Assembly: GCF_043195095.1 (NCBI RefSeq)
Contig: NZ_JBAFWN010000013.1
DNA length: 64,000 bases
From: NCEH01 sp043195095
GTDB taxonomy: Bacteria > Pseudomonadota > Alphaproteobacteria > Rhizobiales > Xanthobacteraceae
Reading direction: 5' to 3' (one strand)
Shown here: piece by piece, positions 33,006-41,950 of the stretch
How positions within the stretch are numbered: position 1 is the stretch's first letter
Layout of the letters: each line of letters opens with the position of its first letter
Notes under the pieces: model-generated
Told to the model about the DNA's origin: nothing
Seen by the model: only the letters and a program-made list of their open reading frames with translations
Databases searched by the model: none
Position numbers and translations under genes: made by a program

Positions 33006-34364
33006 ATGCCCTCGCCACAGGATTATCGCTCGCTCGAACTGGAAGCCTCCGCTGCGACGGCGGTAGCGCGGGGTTCGACTGCCCTCGGCAATTTGGTGAA
33101 ATTCGGCGTGCCGCTCGGCGCCGTCTTGATCGCGGGATGGATGATCTACGCCTCGCTCGGCAGCGGTCCACGGAACATGACCGCGCCGGACAAGGAAGAG
33201 TTCACGACGACGCAGTTTCCGGCGCCATCGCTGCAAACCCCACGGACCCAGACCGACCAGGGCACTATTCTCATCCCGCAAGCGCCGCCTGTGCCGCCCG
33301 AGCCGGTCTTGCCACCACCGCCCATCGCGCCGCCCCTGGCACTGCCGGCGCCGCCGCCACCCGAGCCACCGCTCGCCCTGTCGGCACCGAACGATGATGA
33401 AGCGCGCCGGCTGGCCGAACTCGAGCGGCTGCGCCAGGAAGAGGAGCGGCGGAAGTGGGAACGGTTCCGCGCGCCGCAGGTGATTGCCGACAACGCCAGT
33501 CCGAGCGATGCAGCTGGCAGTCCCGCCGATCCGGCGCGCGCGGCTGCCGGGCAGGACGAGGACCCCAACCGCCGCTTCCTGGCGTCGGTCACGAGCGCCG
33601 GCGTCGAGATCGCGAAGGCGGTGAAGAACGATCGGATCGATGCGCTTGTCGCACAGGGCACGATGATCCGCGGGATTCTTGAGACCGCCGTTCAGAGCGA
33701 CCTGCCGGGCATGGTGCGCGCCGTCACGGCTGAGAATGTCTGGTCATTCGACGGCCGCCGCATTCTCATCCCGGCAGGAAGCCGGCTCGTTGGCGAATAC
33801 AAGTCCGGAATCTCGCAGGGGCAGACCCGCGTCTTCGTGGTGTGGACGCGGCTGCTGCGCTCGGATGGGGTGTCGGTCCAGCTCGGCTCGAACGGCACCG
33901 ACGATCTCGGCCGCGCCGGCAATGCCGGCTTCGTCGACAATCACTACCTCGAGCGCTTCGGCTCCGCGATCATGCTGTCGGTCGTCGGCGGCGTCTCGCA
34001 ATTCCTGAGCGGCTATGGCCAGTACGACAACAATAATAATGGCACCACGATCACGACGACGGATCCGGTCACGGGCCTCGTCACCACGACCCAAACGGGC
34101 ACCAACCAGAACAGCCAGTCGCTCCAGGCCCGCCAGATCGCCGCGCAGAATGTCTCGCAGACGCTAACCAATATCGCCCAGGAGGCGCTGAAGAACTCGA
34201 TCAACATCCCGCCGACGATCTATCTCGACCAGGGCACGCGGATCATCGTCTTCGTGCGCCGGGACCTGGATTTCTCCTCCCTTTACCCCGATCCGGTGAA
34301 GGAGGCGCTCAGGGAGCTCAAGCGTGAACGCGCCGGCGCGAAACCTGACAGTCTTCCTCGATAG
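33006..34364 (+). CDS. virB10: VirB10-type energy-coupling protein
   Basis: A 452-aa protein: cytoplasmic N-terminus, membrane helix around residues 35-55, a Pro-rich periplasmic linker (PPVPPEPVLPPPPIAPPLAL), charged EEERRKWERFR segment and the C-terminal VirB10 barrel (GTMIRGILETAVQSDLPGMV, GSRLVGEY, VDNHYLERFGSA). It spans both membranes and gates the pore. Its end overlaps virB11 by 41 bases. Confidence 0.94.
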   Translation: MPSPQDYRSLELEASAATAVARGSTALGNLVKFGVPLGAVLIAGWMIYASLGSGPRNMTAPDKEEFTTTQFPAPSLQTPRTQTDQGTILIPQAPPVPPEPVLPPPPIAPPLALPAPPPPEPPLALSAPNDDEARRLAELERLRQEEERRKWERFRAPQVIADNASPSDAAGSPADPARAAAGQDEDPNRRFLASVTSAGVEIAKAVKNDRIDALVAQGTMIRGILETAVQSDLPGMVRAVTAENVWSFDGRRILIPAGSRLVGEYKSGISQGQTRVFVVWTRLLRSDGVSVQLGSNGTDDLGRAGNAGFVDNHYLERFGSAIMLSVVGGVSQFLSGYGQYDNNNNGTTITTTDPVTGLVTTTQTGTNQNSQSLQARQIAAQNVSQTLTNIAQEALKNSINIPPTIYLDQGTRIIVFVRRDLDFSSLYPDPVKEALRELKRERAGAKPDSLPR

Positions 34365-35391
34365 GGCGCTCGGGCCCATTCGGCCTTGGCTCGACGACGA
34401 CCAGGTCGTCGAGATCTGCGCCAATGGCCCCGGTGAGGTCTGGGTCGAGCGCTTCGGTCAGGCCGCGATGGAGTGTCATCCGGTTCCTGAGCTCACCGAG
34501 CTCGCAATCCGACACCTCGCCGAACGCATTGCCGGTCATTCCGGCCAGAGCGTCAACGAAGAGCATCCGCTGCTGTCGGCGGCGCTGCCGACGGGCGAAC
34601 GCTTTCAAGGCGTGATGCCGCCGGCGACGACAGCGGGCGGGGCTTTCGCGATCCGCAAGCAGGTCATCAAGGAGATGCGGCTCGATGATTATCGCCGGCT
34701 CGGCTCGTTCGAGAAAGTCGCGACCGTCACTGAGGGCGAATTGTCGGATGTCGACCGGCAGCTCTGCGCGCATCTCGACGCCGGCCGCATCGAGAACTTC
34801 ATCCGCCTCGCCGTCGTGAACCGCTATTCGATCCTGCTCTCGGGTGGCACCTCCTCCGGCAAGACGACATTCCTCAACGCGATTTTGAAGGAGGTCCCAG
34901 TCGAGGAACGCATCATCACCATCGAGGACACCCGCGAGGTGAACCCGATCCAGAGGAACTATCTGCCGCTGGTCGCCTCGAAGGGCGATCAGGGTGAAGC
35001 CCGCGTCACCGTCGAGACGCTGCTGCAGGCTTCGATGCGCCTGCGTCCGGACCGTATCTTCCTCGGCGAGATTCGCGGTGCGGAGGCCTATTCGTTTCTG
35101 CGGGCCATCAACACCGGCCATCCCGGCAGCATCACCACGGTCCATGCCGATAGTCCGGCCGGCGCGTTCGAGCAGCTCGCGCTGATGGTGATGCAGGCCG
35201 GGCTCGGTCTGCGGCGGGACGAGATCGTTGGCTACATCAAATCCGTCCTGCCGATCGTCATCCAGCAGACCAAGGTCGGCGGCTGGCGCGGCACCTCGGC
35301 CGTGTATTTTTCGCGGATGGCGGAGTGGCGGGCGGAGAGGGCAGGGGGGACAGGAAGGATGGCCGGCCATGGCCCGCGTCGTCGTTTATAG
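34324..35391 (+). CDS. virB11: VirB11-type traffic ATPase
   Basis: A 355-aa protein with LSGGTSSGKTTF (Walker A, ~173), TIEDTREV (Asp box), LRLRPDRIFLGEIRG-type Walker B (LRPDRIFLGEIRGAEA) and the His box TGHPGSITTVHAD. The hexameric ATPase drives pilus biogenesis with VirB4. The last residues overlap virD4's start by 23 bases. Confidence 0.95.
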   Translation: MNAPARNLTVFLDRALGPIRPWLDDDQVVEICANGPGEVWVERFGQAAMECHPVPELTELAIRHLAERIAGHSGQSVNEEHPLLSAALPTGERFQGVMPPATTAGGAFAIRKQVIKEMRLDDYRRLGSFEKVATVTEGELSDVDRQLCAHLDAGRIENFIRLAVVNRYSILLSGGTSSGKTTFLNAILKEVPVEERIITIEDTREVNPIQRNYLPLVASKGDQGEARVTVETLLQASMRLRPDRIFLGEIRGAEAYSFLRAINTGHPGSITTVHADSPAGAFEQLALMVMQAGLGLRRDEIVGYIKSVLPIVIQQTKVGGWRGTSAVYFSRMAEWRAERAGGTGRMAGHGPRRRL

Positions 35392-37519
35392 GATCGGCAT
35401 TGCGATCCTGCTCGCCATTGCCTTCTGGCTGCTCTGGAGCATGGCCTATGAGATCGTCGTCGGGCTGCGCTGGGCCCCGGCGCGCTTTCCGGGCGAGGGC
35501 GCCAGCCGCTGGGGATTGCTGCGGCTGCAGAATGCCGACCGCTCGGCCGGCTTCTTCCTGGTCGCCTGGCAGCATTTCCATGCCCGTCTTCTTTACCCGG
35601 CGACACAGATCGAGGCGCTGATCCGCGCCGGCATTGCGGCGGGGGTGGTCATTGCCCTTGGTCTGGCAGGATGGCTGTTCGCCTTCATCAATCGCCGCCA
35701 GATGCCCTTTGGGGCGGCGCGCTTCGGTACGTTGATGGAGGCGGCGAAGCAGGGCCTGACCGGCAAGCAGGGCATCGTGCTGGGGACGATCGGTGGTGTC
35801 ACGGTGCGTTCGGATGAGCCAGCCCACATCCTCGTGGTCGGGCCCTCGCGATCGGGCAAGGGGACCGGGTTCGTGCTGCCGAACGGCTATCTCTGGCAAG
35901 GTTCGGCGGTGTTCTTCGATCCGAAGCGGGAGAATTTCGACGCGCTGGCGAACCACCGCAAGGCCATGGGCAACAAGGTCTTCATGTTCTCGCCGGGCTC
36001 CAATGACACGCACCGTTACAACCCGCTCGACTTCGTGCGCCGCGACGAGCGCATGGCGACCGATTGCCTGGTCGTCGCTTCCTTCGTGATCCCCGAGAAA
36101 GCGGATGACACCTGGGCCGGGGCGGGGCGACTGCTGCTATCCGCCCTGATCGGGTATGTGCTCTCGTCGCCGCTGATCACCGGGGCGCAGCACATGCGCA
36201 CGGTCGCCCGGATGACGACCACGGGACGGGACATCTCGTCGGTGCTGCGGGCGATCGTGAAGACCGAGCGGCAGCATCTGCCGACCTGGGTGATCGACAA
36301 TTTCAACCAGTACATCGCGCTCGAGCCGGAGACCCGCAACAGCGCCGTGTTCAACGTCAACATGGCCATGTCGCTCTGGAACAACGGCTTGATCTCGGCG
36401 GCGACCGAGACGTCCGACTTCGACATTCGCGAGCTGCGCCGCCAGCCGATGACCATCTTCATCGGCTGCACCATCGCCGAGCTCGCCATCTTCCGTCCGC
36501 TGATCCGCATCCTGTTCCAGCAGATCCATGATCTGATGATGGTGAGGATCCCGGGCGAGGATGAGCCGCACCAGGTGCTGCTCATGCTCGATGAATTCTA
36601 CCATGTCGGGCGCATGGACTCGCTGATTTCCAAGATTACCATCAGCGCCGGCTATGGCTTCCGCATGGCGATCGTGATGCAGGACATCTCCCAGCTCGAT
36701 GAGCTCTATGGCCGCAACACGCGCATCACCACCGTGTCCGGTTCGCAGATCAAGCTGTTCATCCAGATCAACGATCTGGAGACGTCGGATTTCGTGTCCG
36801 AGATGCTCGGCGAGACGACGCAGGTCTACAAAACGCCGGTGATGCGGCCAGGGCAGGGGATCTTCGCGCCGCGCGCCTGGGCGCCGCACTACACGCCGCG
36901 CCCGCTACGCAGCCCGCTCGAATTGCGCGAGATGTCCGACCGCGTGTCGATCCTGATGGTGAAGAACTCGCGCTCGTTCGAGCTTACCAAGATCCGCCAC
37001 TATCTCGACAAGCCCTATCGACGGCCCTACGAGGCGGCGAAGGGAAATCCGCCGGCGTTGCCGAGCCTGCGCGAATGGAAGGATGAGGCATTGGGCGGCG
37101 CGATCAATCCGGCGCCGGCCGCCGAGAGCACCGAAGACGACACGGTCGCCCGGCCACCGCTCCAAGCCGCCGCGCAACGGGCGCCAAGGCGAAATCCTCA
37201 ACCCCCAGGAAAGAAGGCCCCAGCCAAGCGGCAAGCCGCGGCGGAACCCGCTTTCTTTCCGGCGCCGCTGGTGATCACGAGGGTGAAGCCAGTCGAACGA
37301 CTGGCCCGCAAGCAGCTCTCGCTTGGTGACCAGCCATTGGTTCCGCCTGGGGAGAACTGCAACATCAGTGATCTACTGGCCGCGTCGGAAAGCGCTCAGC
37401 GTCGCGACTTCGAAGCGATGGCTGCCAGCACCGCGGCAGTTGGTCAGGAAGAGCGGGTCAGGCAAGCGCTGACAACCCTTACCGGGCTGCAGGACGGGTT
37501 CGGCGACGACGCGCCATGA
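35369..37519 (+). CDS. virD4: VirD4/TraG-type coupling protein
   Basis: A 716-aa protein: two N-terminal membrane helices, Walker A GPSRSGKGTGF (~156), Walker B LLMLDEFYHVG (~402), and the TraG C-terminus with a basic, Pro/Lys-rich tail (PRRNPQPPGKKAPAKR). It delivers the relaxase-DNA complex to the channel. The ATG at 35369 was preferred to upstream codons that overlap virB11. No relaxase gene follows in this window. Confidence 0.94.
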   Translation: MARVVVYRIGIAILLAIAFWLLWSMAYEIVVGLRWAPARFPGEGASRWGLLRLQNADRSAGFFLVAWQHFHARLLYPATQIEALIRAGIAAGVVIALGLAGWLFAFINRRQMPFGAARFGTLMEAAKQGLTGKQGIVLGTIGGVTVRSDEPAHILVVGPSRSGKGTGFVLPNGYLWQGSAVFFDPKRENFDALANHRKAMGNKVFMFSPGSNDTHRYNPLDFVRRDERMATDCLVVASFVIPEKADDTWAGAGRLLLSALIGYVLSSPLITGAQHMRTVARMTTTGRDISSVLRAIVKTERQHLPTWVIDNFNQYIALEPETRNSAVFNVNMAMSLWNNGLISAATETSDFDIRELRRQPMTIFIGCTIAELAIFRPLIRILFQQIHDLMMVRIPGEDEPHQVLLMLDEFYHVGRMDSLISKITISAGYGFRMAIVMQDISQLDELYGRNTRITTVSGSQIKLFIQINDLETSDFVSEMLGETTQVYKTPVMRPGQGIFAPRAWAPHYTPRPLRSPLELREMSDRVSILMVKNSRSFELTKIRHYLDKPYRRPYEAAKGNPPALPSLREWKDEALGGAINPAPAAESTEDDTVARPPLQAAAQRAPRRNPQPPGKKAPAKRQAAAEPAFFPAPLVITRVKPVERLARKQLSLGDQPLVPPGENCNISDLLAASESAQRRDFEAMAASTAAVGQEERVRQALTTLTGLQDGFGDDAP

Positions 37520-37611
37520 AATATGTAGCCGTGGTCCGCGCGGCCCGCGTCGCTCACCGAGACGAGCTTGAAGCGACGCGATGGCTCTGCTTCTCAGCAG
37601 ACGCCGTCCGT

Positions 37612-38133
37612 TCAGAATAGGCCCATCGGGCTCACCATCAACTGATCGGCGGTGCGCTTCTGCTCCTCGCTGAAGCTTGCGTAGAGCGGCTCCACCGCTA
37701 CTTTGATCTTTTGGAGCGCTTCCTGGCACAGAGCCATGGCCTTCTCGATCCGCTCAAGACGCACTGGAAGAGCGCCGTCACGTGCCTGCATCATGCCCTC
37801 ACGCATGCCCATCATCGCCTTCGCGTTGGCTCGCACGGCGTCTGCGAACACGCTCCATTTGGATTCCTGAACGTCGGTGATCTTGATTTCGGTTTTCAAG
37901 AATGCCAGCCGGCCTTCAATGTGCCCGGTCATCATGCCCATCATGGGCATGCCGCCAGTACCCATCATCGACATCATCCCACCCATGGGAATTTGTGATC
38001 CGGGCGCGTTCAAAGGCGTGGCGGGCGCTTCAGCGCCCCCGGCCGGATGGTGCTCATCATTAGCCGAGGCGGGTGACCCTGCGAGGAGCATGGCGCTGAA
38101 AAACAGGATGGAGATCGAGGGCATCTTGATCAT
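37612..38133 (-). CDS. Spy/CpxP-like periplasmic chaperone-type protein
   Basis: A 173-aa exported protein. It has a His/Met-rich linker (MGGMMSMMGTGGMPMMGMM) and a helical C-terminus with LTXXQ-type features (FLKTEIKITDVQESKWSVF, MMQARDG). Met/His-rich Spy-like proteins often accompany copper resistance. It lies 92 bp after virD4 on the opposite strand and marks the start of the cargo island. Start 38133 is chosen for the signal peptide. Confidence 0.72.
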   Translation of the reverse strand: MIKMPSISILFFSAMLLAGSPASANDEHHPAGGAEAPATPLNAPGSQIPMGGMMSMMGTGGMPMMGMMTGHIEGRLAFLKTEIKITDVQESKWSVFADAVRANAKAMMGMREGMMQARDGALPVRLERIEKAMALCQEALQKIKVAVEPLYASFSEEQKRTADQLMVSPMGLF

Positions 38134-38208
38134 CGGAGCCGATTCCTTCGCGTTGTGAGTTGTCATGACAGGGCGGAGCCTGCTACGGCGAGGCCCGAAA
38201 CTCGCTGT

Positions 38209-38871
38209 TCAACCTTGGCCGGCGTGGCTACTTTTCGGGCCGCCGAGCCGTGGAATGAAGCCCGGCACGTCTCGCATATAGCGTTCATAGTCAGAGCCAA
38301 ATTCCGCCAAAGACTCGCGTTCTTCGGCGCGGGCAAGACGCACGTACATGAACACCAGCACCGGGAACATCGCGAGGGTCAGCAAGGTCGGCCATTGCAG
38401 CAGGAAGCCGAACATCACCAGCACGAAGCCGACATATTGCGGATGCCGCACATAAGCGTAGGCGCCGGTGGTGGCGAGCGTTTGATGGCGCTGTGCCTCG
38501 TAGAGCACCTTCCAGCCGGCCGAGATCAGGATAAAGCCGCCACCGATGAATGCGAAGCTCAGGAGGTGAAATGGCCCGAAATGCGGATTGGCTCTCCAGC
38601 CGAACATCTCCTCGAGAAGATGCCCGGCGTCATGGGAGAACCAATCGACGCCTGGAAAGCGGCTCTGTAGCCAGCCGGAGAGCAGATAGATCGTCAGCGG
38701 GAACCCATACATCTCGGTGAAAAGCGCGACCAGAAAGGCGCTGAAGGCGCCGAAGGACCGCCAGTCGCGCTTTGTCTGCGGCTTGAAAAAACTGAAGGCG
38801 AAGAAGATGAAGATCGCCGAATTGATAATCACCAGTGACCAGAGGCCATAGGCAGGAACATCGTCGTGCAT
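38209..38871 (-). CDS. Isoprenylcysteine methyltransferase-family membrane protein
   Basis: A 220-aa multi-pass membrane protein. The C-terminal half has the ICMT/PEMT pattern: TTGAYAYVRHPQYVGFVLVMFG (quoted as GAYAYVRHPQYVGF), then ARAEERESLAEFGSDYERY, a SAM-binding signature (RHP ... E..L...FG..Y..Y). In bacteria such genes (often named for 'mdd' or 'isoprenylcysteine') sit in metal-stress clusters. GGAGG ribosome site at 38871. The substrate is unknown. Confidence 0.82.
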   Translation of the reverse strand: MHDDVPAYGLWSLVIINSAIFIFFAFSFFKPQTKRDWRSFGAFSAFLVALFTEMYGFPLTIYLLSGWLQSRFPGVDWFSHDAGHLLEEMFGWRANPHFGPFHLLSFAFIGGGFILISAGWKVLYEAQRHQTLATTGAYAYVRHPQYVGFVLVMFGFLLQWPTLLTLAMFPVLVFMYVRLARAEERESLAEFGSDYERYMRDVPGFIPRLGGPKSSHAGQG

Positions 38872-38899
38872 GGTCGACCTCCGGACCGTTGATCGCGGC

Positions 38900-39172
38900 T
38901 CAATGTTTGTGAGGCTGGTTCTGGCCGGCATCCGCCGATCCGCTGCCGCTGTCGTTGCTTCCTCCCCGTCCGCCGTGGCCGCCATGCATGAAAACATGCA
39001 TCAATGGGCAGGCGAGGATCAGCAGGAACGGCCAATACCCCAAATACGGGATGAGATGCGCGCGATGCTCGGTCAGAAGATAGAAGCCGCCGATCGCGAG
39101 AAAACCGATCAGGACCCAATTTGCGCGGGAGCGAAAGAAGCCACCCTCACCACCATGACCGCCGTGTTCCAT
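38900..39172 (-). CDS. DUF2933 membrane protein
   Basis: A 90-aa protein with two hydrophobic helices (WVLIGFLAIGGFYLL and LIPYLGYWPFLLILACPLMHVFMH) and a His/Gly-rich C-terminus. This matches DUF2933, a small protein common next to copper- or heavy-metal genes. The His-rich ends may bind metal. Start at the Met of EHGGHGGEGG. Confidence 0.85.
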   Translation of the reverse strand: MEHGGHGGEGGFFRSRANWVLIGFLAIGGFYLLTEHRAHLIPYLGYWPFLLILACPLMHVFMHGGHGGRGGSNDSGSGSADAGQNQPHKH

Positions 39173-39411
39173 TGGAAACTCCACCCACGTCAGACCAGGA
39201 CGCACCGGCACGCCCTGCAACCGTCCAGAGGTCGCTAGACGATGCAGGCTTGCATCGGCCAGACGCCATCCTCCGAGCGACACGACAGCGCTCGAACCAT
39301 GGCCGGCCATCTGTTCTGAATCTTTGATCCCGGTTAAACATCCGCCGGGTGTGGATCGATGCAGCAGGACCGATCAGATGCCTCGCCTGCCCCGGCCCGT
39401 GGCAGCCGGCG
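39173..39411. other. Gap with an FNR-like box
   Basis: Between the DUF2933 and NifX-like genes. No gene is seen. It contains the site TTGATCCCGGTTAA at 39324-39337. Confidence 0.5.
39324..39337. promoter_or_regulatory. FNR/FixK-like box 1
   Basis: TTGATCCCGGTTAA: the left half is a perfect TTGAT, the right half GTTAA matches ATCAA at 3 of 5. It lies 150 bp upstream of the DUF2933 gene start. Confidence 0.45.
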
Positions 39412-39759
39412 TCATGCTGCAACGAGAGCGGAAAAGCAGGCCACGAGTTCCTGGATCGTCCTCACGCACGAGCCGAGCCTCACGTCGATCCCAGCAGCAC
39501 AAAGTCTCTGTTTCTCTGGCTCGCCGATAAAGCCGCAGATCAAGCGACCTGGTCTGGCTGCGACAATGAGATCGCATACCGCTGCGGACGTGCGCTGCGG
39601 GTTGGCGCGGAATTCTGTCGCGCCCGTGGCGGTATCGACGATCCATATTCCATCGCACTTGCCGAAGAAGGGGCAGAGTGCTGGGCCCGCGTCGGATTTC
39701 ATCACGATGATCGCAATGCGATTTGCCGGCGGGGGTGGTACGCAGGCGGACCTAGCCAT
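39412..39759 (-). CDS. NifX/NifB-like dinitrogenase cofactor-family protein
   Basis: A 115-aa protein in the Nitro_FeMo-Co (pfam02579) fold: CDGIWIVDTATGATEFRAN, then LIVAARPGRLICGFIGEPE and LCAAGIDVRLGSCVRTIQELV (partly quoted). Such stand-alone proteins bind Fe-S or FeMo-type cofactors or metals. No nif gene is near, so a nitrogenase role is not implied. A GAGGAAC ribosome site fits 39759. FNR-like box 2 lies upstream. Confidence 0.72.
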   Translation of the reverse strand: MARSACVPPPPANRIAIIVMKSDAGPALCPFFGKCDGIWIVDTATGATEFRANPQRTSAAVCDLIVAARPGRLICGFIGEPEKQRLCAAGIDVRLGSCVRTIQELVACFSALVAA

Positions 39760-39792
39760 CGGTTCCTCGTTTGAACACCAGCAGAGTCGGGC

Positions 39793-39834
39793 AATTATGG
39801 GACCGGCTAACATATCGGACTTTAAACTCGATCA
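39793..39834 (-). promoter_or_regulatory. FNR/FixK-like box 2 with -10 box
   Basis: On the minus strand TTGATCGAGTTTAA (39834-39821) is followed by CATAAT (39798-39793). The box centre (39827.5) is about 41.5 bp from the expected transcript start near 39786, the class-II spacing of FNR-activated promoters. It faces the NifX-like gene. Confidence 0.55.
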
Positions 39835-39945
39835 AACATTCGCGCGGGCAGCGCGGCATGACATCATCTGCCGAGCATCCGACGGGCGGCCGCAGAGTTG
39901 CCCCGCGCGCAGGTTTCCGGGCGGTTGATGCGCCCCGCCCGGCAT

Positions 39946-39985
39946 TTGATTTCAATCAATCTCGCCGGGCCTTTCCCCGTATAGG
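39946..39985 (+). promoter_or_regulatory. Consensus FNR/FixK box 3 with -10-like box
   Basis: TTGATTTCAATCAA (39946-39959) is a perfect TTGAT-N4-ATCAA. TATAGG follows at 39980-39985. Predicted transcript start near 39992 puts the box at about -40. It precedes the Cys-rich exported protein gene at 40059. Confidence 0.65.
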
Positions 39986-40058
39986 TTTCCGCCGGGCAAA
40001 TTGGTAGCTGCGGGGCGGTGTGATAGCCTCCGGTTCTGGCCTTCTTGGAAAGAGGCGG

Positions 40059-40424
40059 ATGCTGCGGTTCCTCGCCATACTGATCTTCGCCACAGCGATC
40101 ATCATGACGCTGAGCGGGCGGAGTATGGCCGGGACAGTAGCGATCACTGCTGATGCGACCATGGTGGTTGTGAGCGCTTCTGGCCTTGGGCCCCACAGTG
40201 ACGAATGCGACGACTGCCCGGAGTGTCCAAATTCGGACAAGCCCTGCTGTCCGATGAGTACCTGCTCCTGCCCGGCCACCTGCTCAACGAGCTTGGCGCC
40301 CCTCCCTAGCAGCCTCGCGGCCCATGCCTTCGAGCGCTCTTCAGTAGGGATGGGGTCCGAAGAAGCCGACCCAGGCTCGGTCATCCCCGGACTCGACCCC
40401 CCAGTTCCTCGGCGCTCGACCTAG
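40059..40424 (+). CDS. Exported Cys-rich protein
   Basis: A 121-aa protein with a signal peptide (FLAILIFATAIIMTLSG). The mature part has nine cysteines packed into residues ~68-90 (CDDCPECP, KPCCPMSTCSCPATCS), then a C-terminus ADPGSVIPGLDPPVPRRST of the kind found in metal-responsive exported proteins. It may bind copper or iron in the periplasm. That is inference. The start has a GAGG ribosome site. FNR box 3 is upstream. Confidence 0.72.
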   Translation: MLRFLAILIFATAIIMTLSGRSMAGTVAITADATMVVVSASGLGPHSDECDDCPECPNSDKPCCPMSTCSCPATCSTSLAPLPSSLAAHAFERSSVGMGSEEADPGSVIPGLDPPVPRRST

Positions 40425-40610
40425 CGGGTCGATCGGCCCAGCGGAGCGCGATCTAGCTGCCAACGGTCCACGCCCTGCGCGGATCGGGAGCGTGGCTTGA
40501 TTGTTCCATTCCCGCTGGCGTCGCGCCGCCAAAGCGGCCGGCCGAGCCGGGCGACCTGGTCAGATGGATTCAACCTTCCAGGTGAAACCGACCAGATCGA
40601 GGACTGTAAT

Positions 40611-41528
40611 ATGACTCCGAGCCAAGCGTCTTATTTGGAGAGCACTATCCGAGCGTCGCGGGATCACGCCCATGGCCGATACGACGGTCTGCAACCCGGG
40701 GTGGTCCGGTCCCCAGTTCCTTGGGGAACCGCAAACACGATCAGTGATGCGGAAAGGAACGCCCGTATGCCGATGCCTGGGAATGGCACGACGAAGCAAC
40801 CCCCGGGCTGTGAGGCTTGCTTCGCGCGGGCTAACCGGGGTTTGTGCGGCGATTGCCAGCCGGGATCGCCCTGTGTGATCGCGAGTTACAAATCTGCTGA
40901 TCGGGAATTCAAGGCCGGCCAGGATCTCTTCAGCCTCGGTGAGCCGTGCGATTCGATCTACAATCTCCTTGAAGGTTGGGTCATTCTCTATAATTTATTG
41001 GAAGATGGGCGACGGCAGATTTTGCACTTCGCATTGCCGGGCGCCGTGCTTGGATTCCATCCCGGCGGCGGCGCGATGATGACATTTGGCGCGCAAGCCT
41101 TGACGGATATCGTCGTCAGCACAATTCCGCGCAAGGCGCTTCCACCGATCGTCAAACAGCAGCCGGAGTTCGGTCTGCGGCTTGCGTGGCTGATCGCGCG
41201 CGATTGCACCCTGGCTTATGACCGTCTTACCAGCATTGGGCGGCATTCAGCCCGTGAGCGCGTTGCCCACCTGCTGCTCAAGCTGTTCGTCCGCTACCGC
41301 GCGCAATGGCCGGGCAGTCATATCGAGGAGATGCATCTTCCGCTGACCCAAGAAGATATCGGAGATGCGACGGGTCTGACCTTCGTTCATGTCAACCGGG
41401 TGCTAAGGGATCTGCGAAAGGATAGGATCCTGGAATTCCATTATCGACGGCTCCGGATCCTGGATCCGGACAAACTCGTCGACGTTGCAGGTCTTGACCC
41501 TCAGCTCGTGATGTCCTGGATCCGCTGA
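40611..41528 (+). CDS. Crp/Fnr-family regulator with five-Cys N-terminus
   Basis: A 305-aa protein, longer than the usual ~240. Residues ~65-90 carry CEAC.{8}CGDC.{5}C spacing, as in Fe-S FNR/Anr-type sensors. A cyclic-nucleotide-binding-like fold follows (EGWVILYNLLEDGRRQILHF, ALPGAVLGF). The C-terminal HTH is LTQEDIGDATGLTFVHVNRVLRDL, quoted as LTQEDIGDATGLT and VHVNRVLRDL. It is the obvious candidate to bind the FNR-like boxes nearby. The cofactor is inferred. Start at 40611 is uncertain. Confidence 0.85.
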   Translation: MTPSQASYLESTIRASRDHAHGRYDGLQPGVVRSPVPWGTANTISDAERNARMPMPGNGTTKQPPGCEACFARANRGLCGDCQPGSPCVIASYKSADREFKAGQDLFSLGEPCDSIYNLLEGWVILYNLLEDGRRQILHFALPGAVLGFHPGGGAMMTFGAQALTDIVVSTIPRKALPPIVKQQPEFGLRLAWLIARDCTLAYDRLTSIGRHSARERVAHLLLKLFVRYRAQWPGSHIEEMHLPLTQEDIGDATGLTFVHVNRVLRDLRKDRILEFHYRRLRILDPDKLVDVAGLDPQLVMSWIR

Positions 41529-41712
41529 TGGACGATCGACCGGGACAATATGGGATGGAGCGGGCGGAATGTCCGATCCAGCCTTGTTGCGAGCTGCCGC
41601 GTCATGCTCCTTCGGCTCCATTGTTGCGCAAAGACAACCGCTGATCTTCCGTCACCAGCGGCCCCTTTGCGTTGCGGCGTCACGGGTCGCGTCTGCGCCC
41701 AAAGATGCGATC

Positions 41713-41950
41713 TCACTCCACGACAAGCCTGTCCGTGAATATCCCCATCTGGCAGCCGAAGCCGAATTTGCCGGGCTTGTCTGGCATGGTCTCCACCCGA
41801 ACCGTCTGTCCGGCCGACAGGTCCGCGCGCTTATTGAGTCAGCGAAAGCGACCTTCTCGGAACAGAGCGCCGTCTCCTCCCGCGGAAACGTTCAATTGCA
41901 CCGGCTTGCCATGGCGAACGACGACGGTGTCAAGCCTATACGGCCGGTGG
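41713..41950 (-). pseudogene. Cupredoxin-domain gene remnant
   Basis: The C-terminal half of a cupredoxin survives: YRLDTVVVRHGKPVQLN, then in another frame FPREETALCSEKVAFAD, then again in the first frame NKRADLSAGQTV and KPGKFGFGCQMG...LVVE. Two single-base changes (about an extra base near 41891 and a missing base near 41840) break and restore the frame, and an in-frame TGA lies at 41839-41841. The N-terminal part is lost at the junction with the DUF3141 gene. Confidence 0.75.

Noticed and set aside
35369..37611. Relaxase gene next to virD4
   Set aside because: The gene after virD4 encodes a Spy-like protein on the other strand. No MOB motif was seen anywhere in the window. The relaxase must lie outside or on the left.
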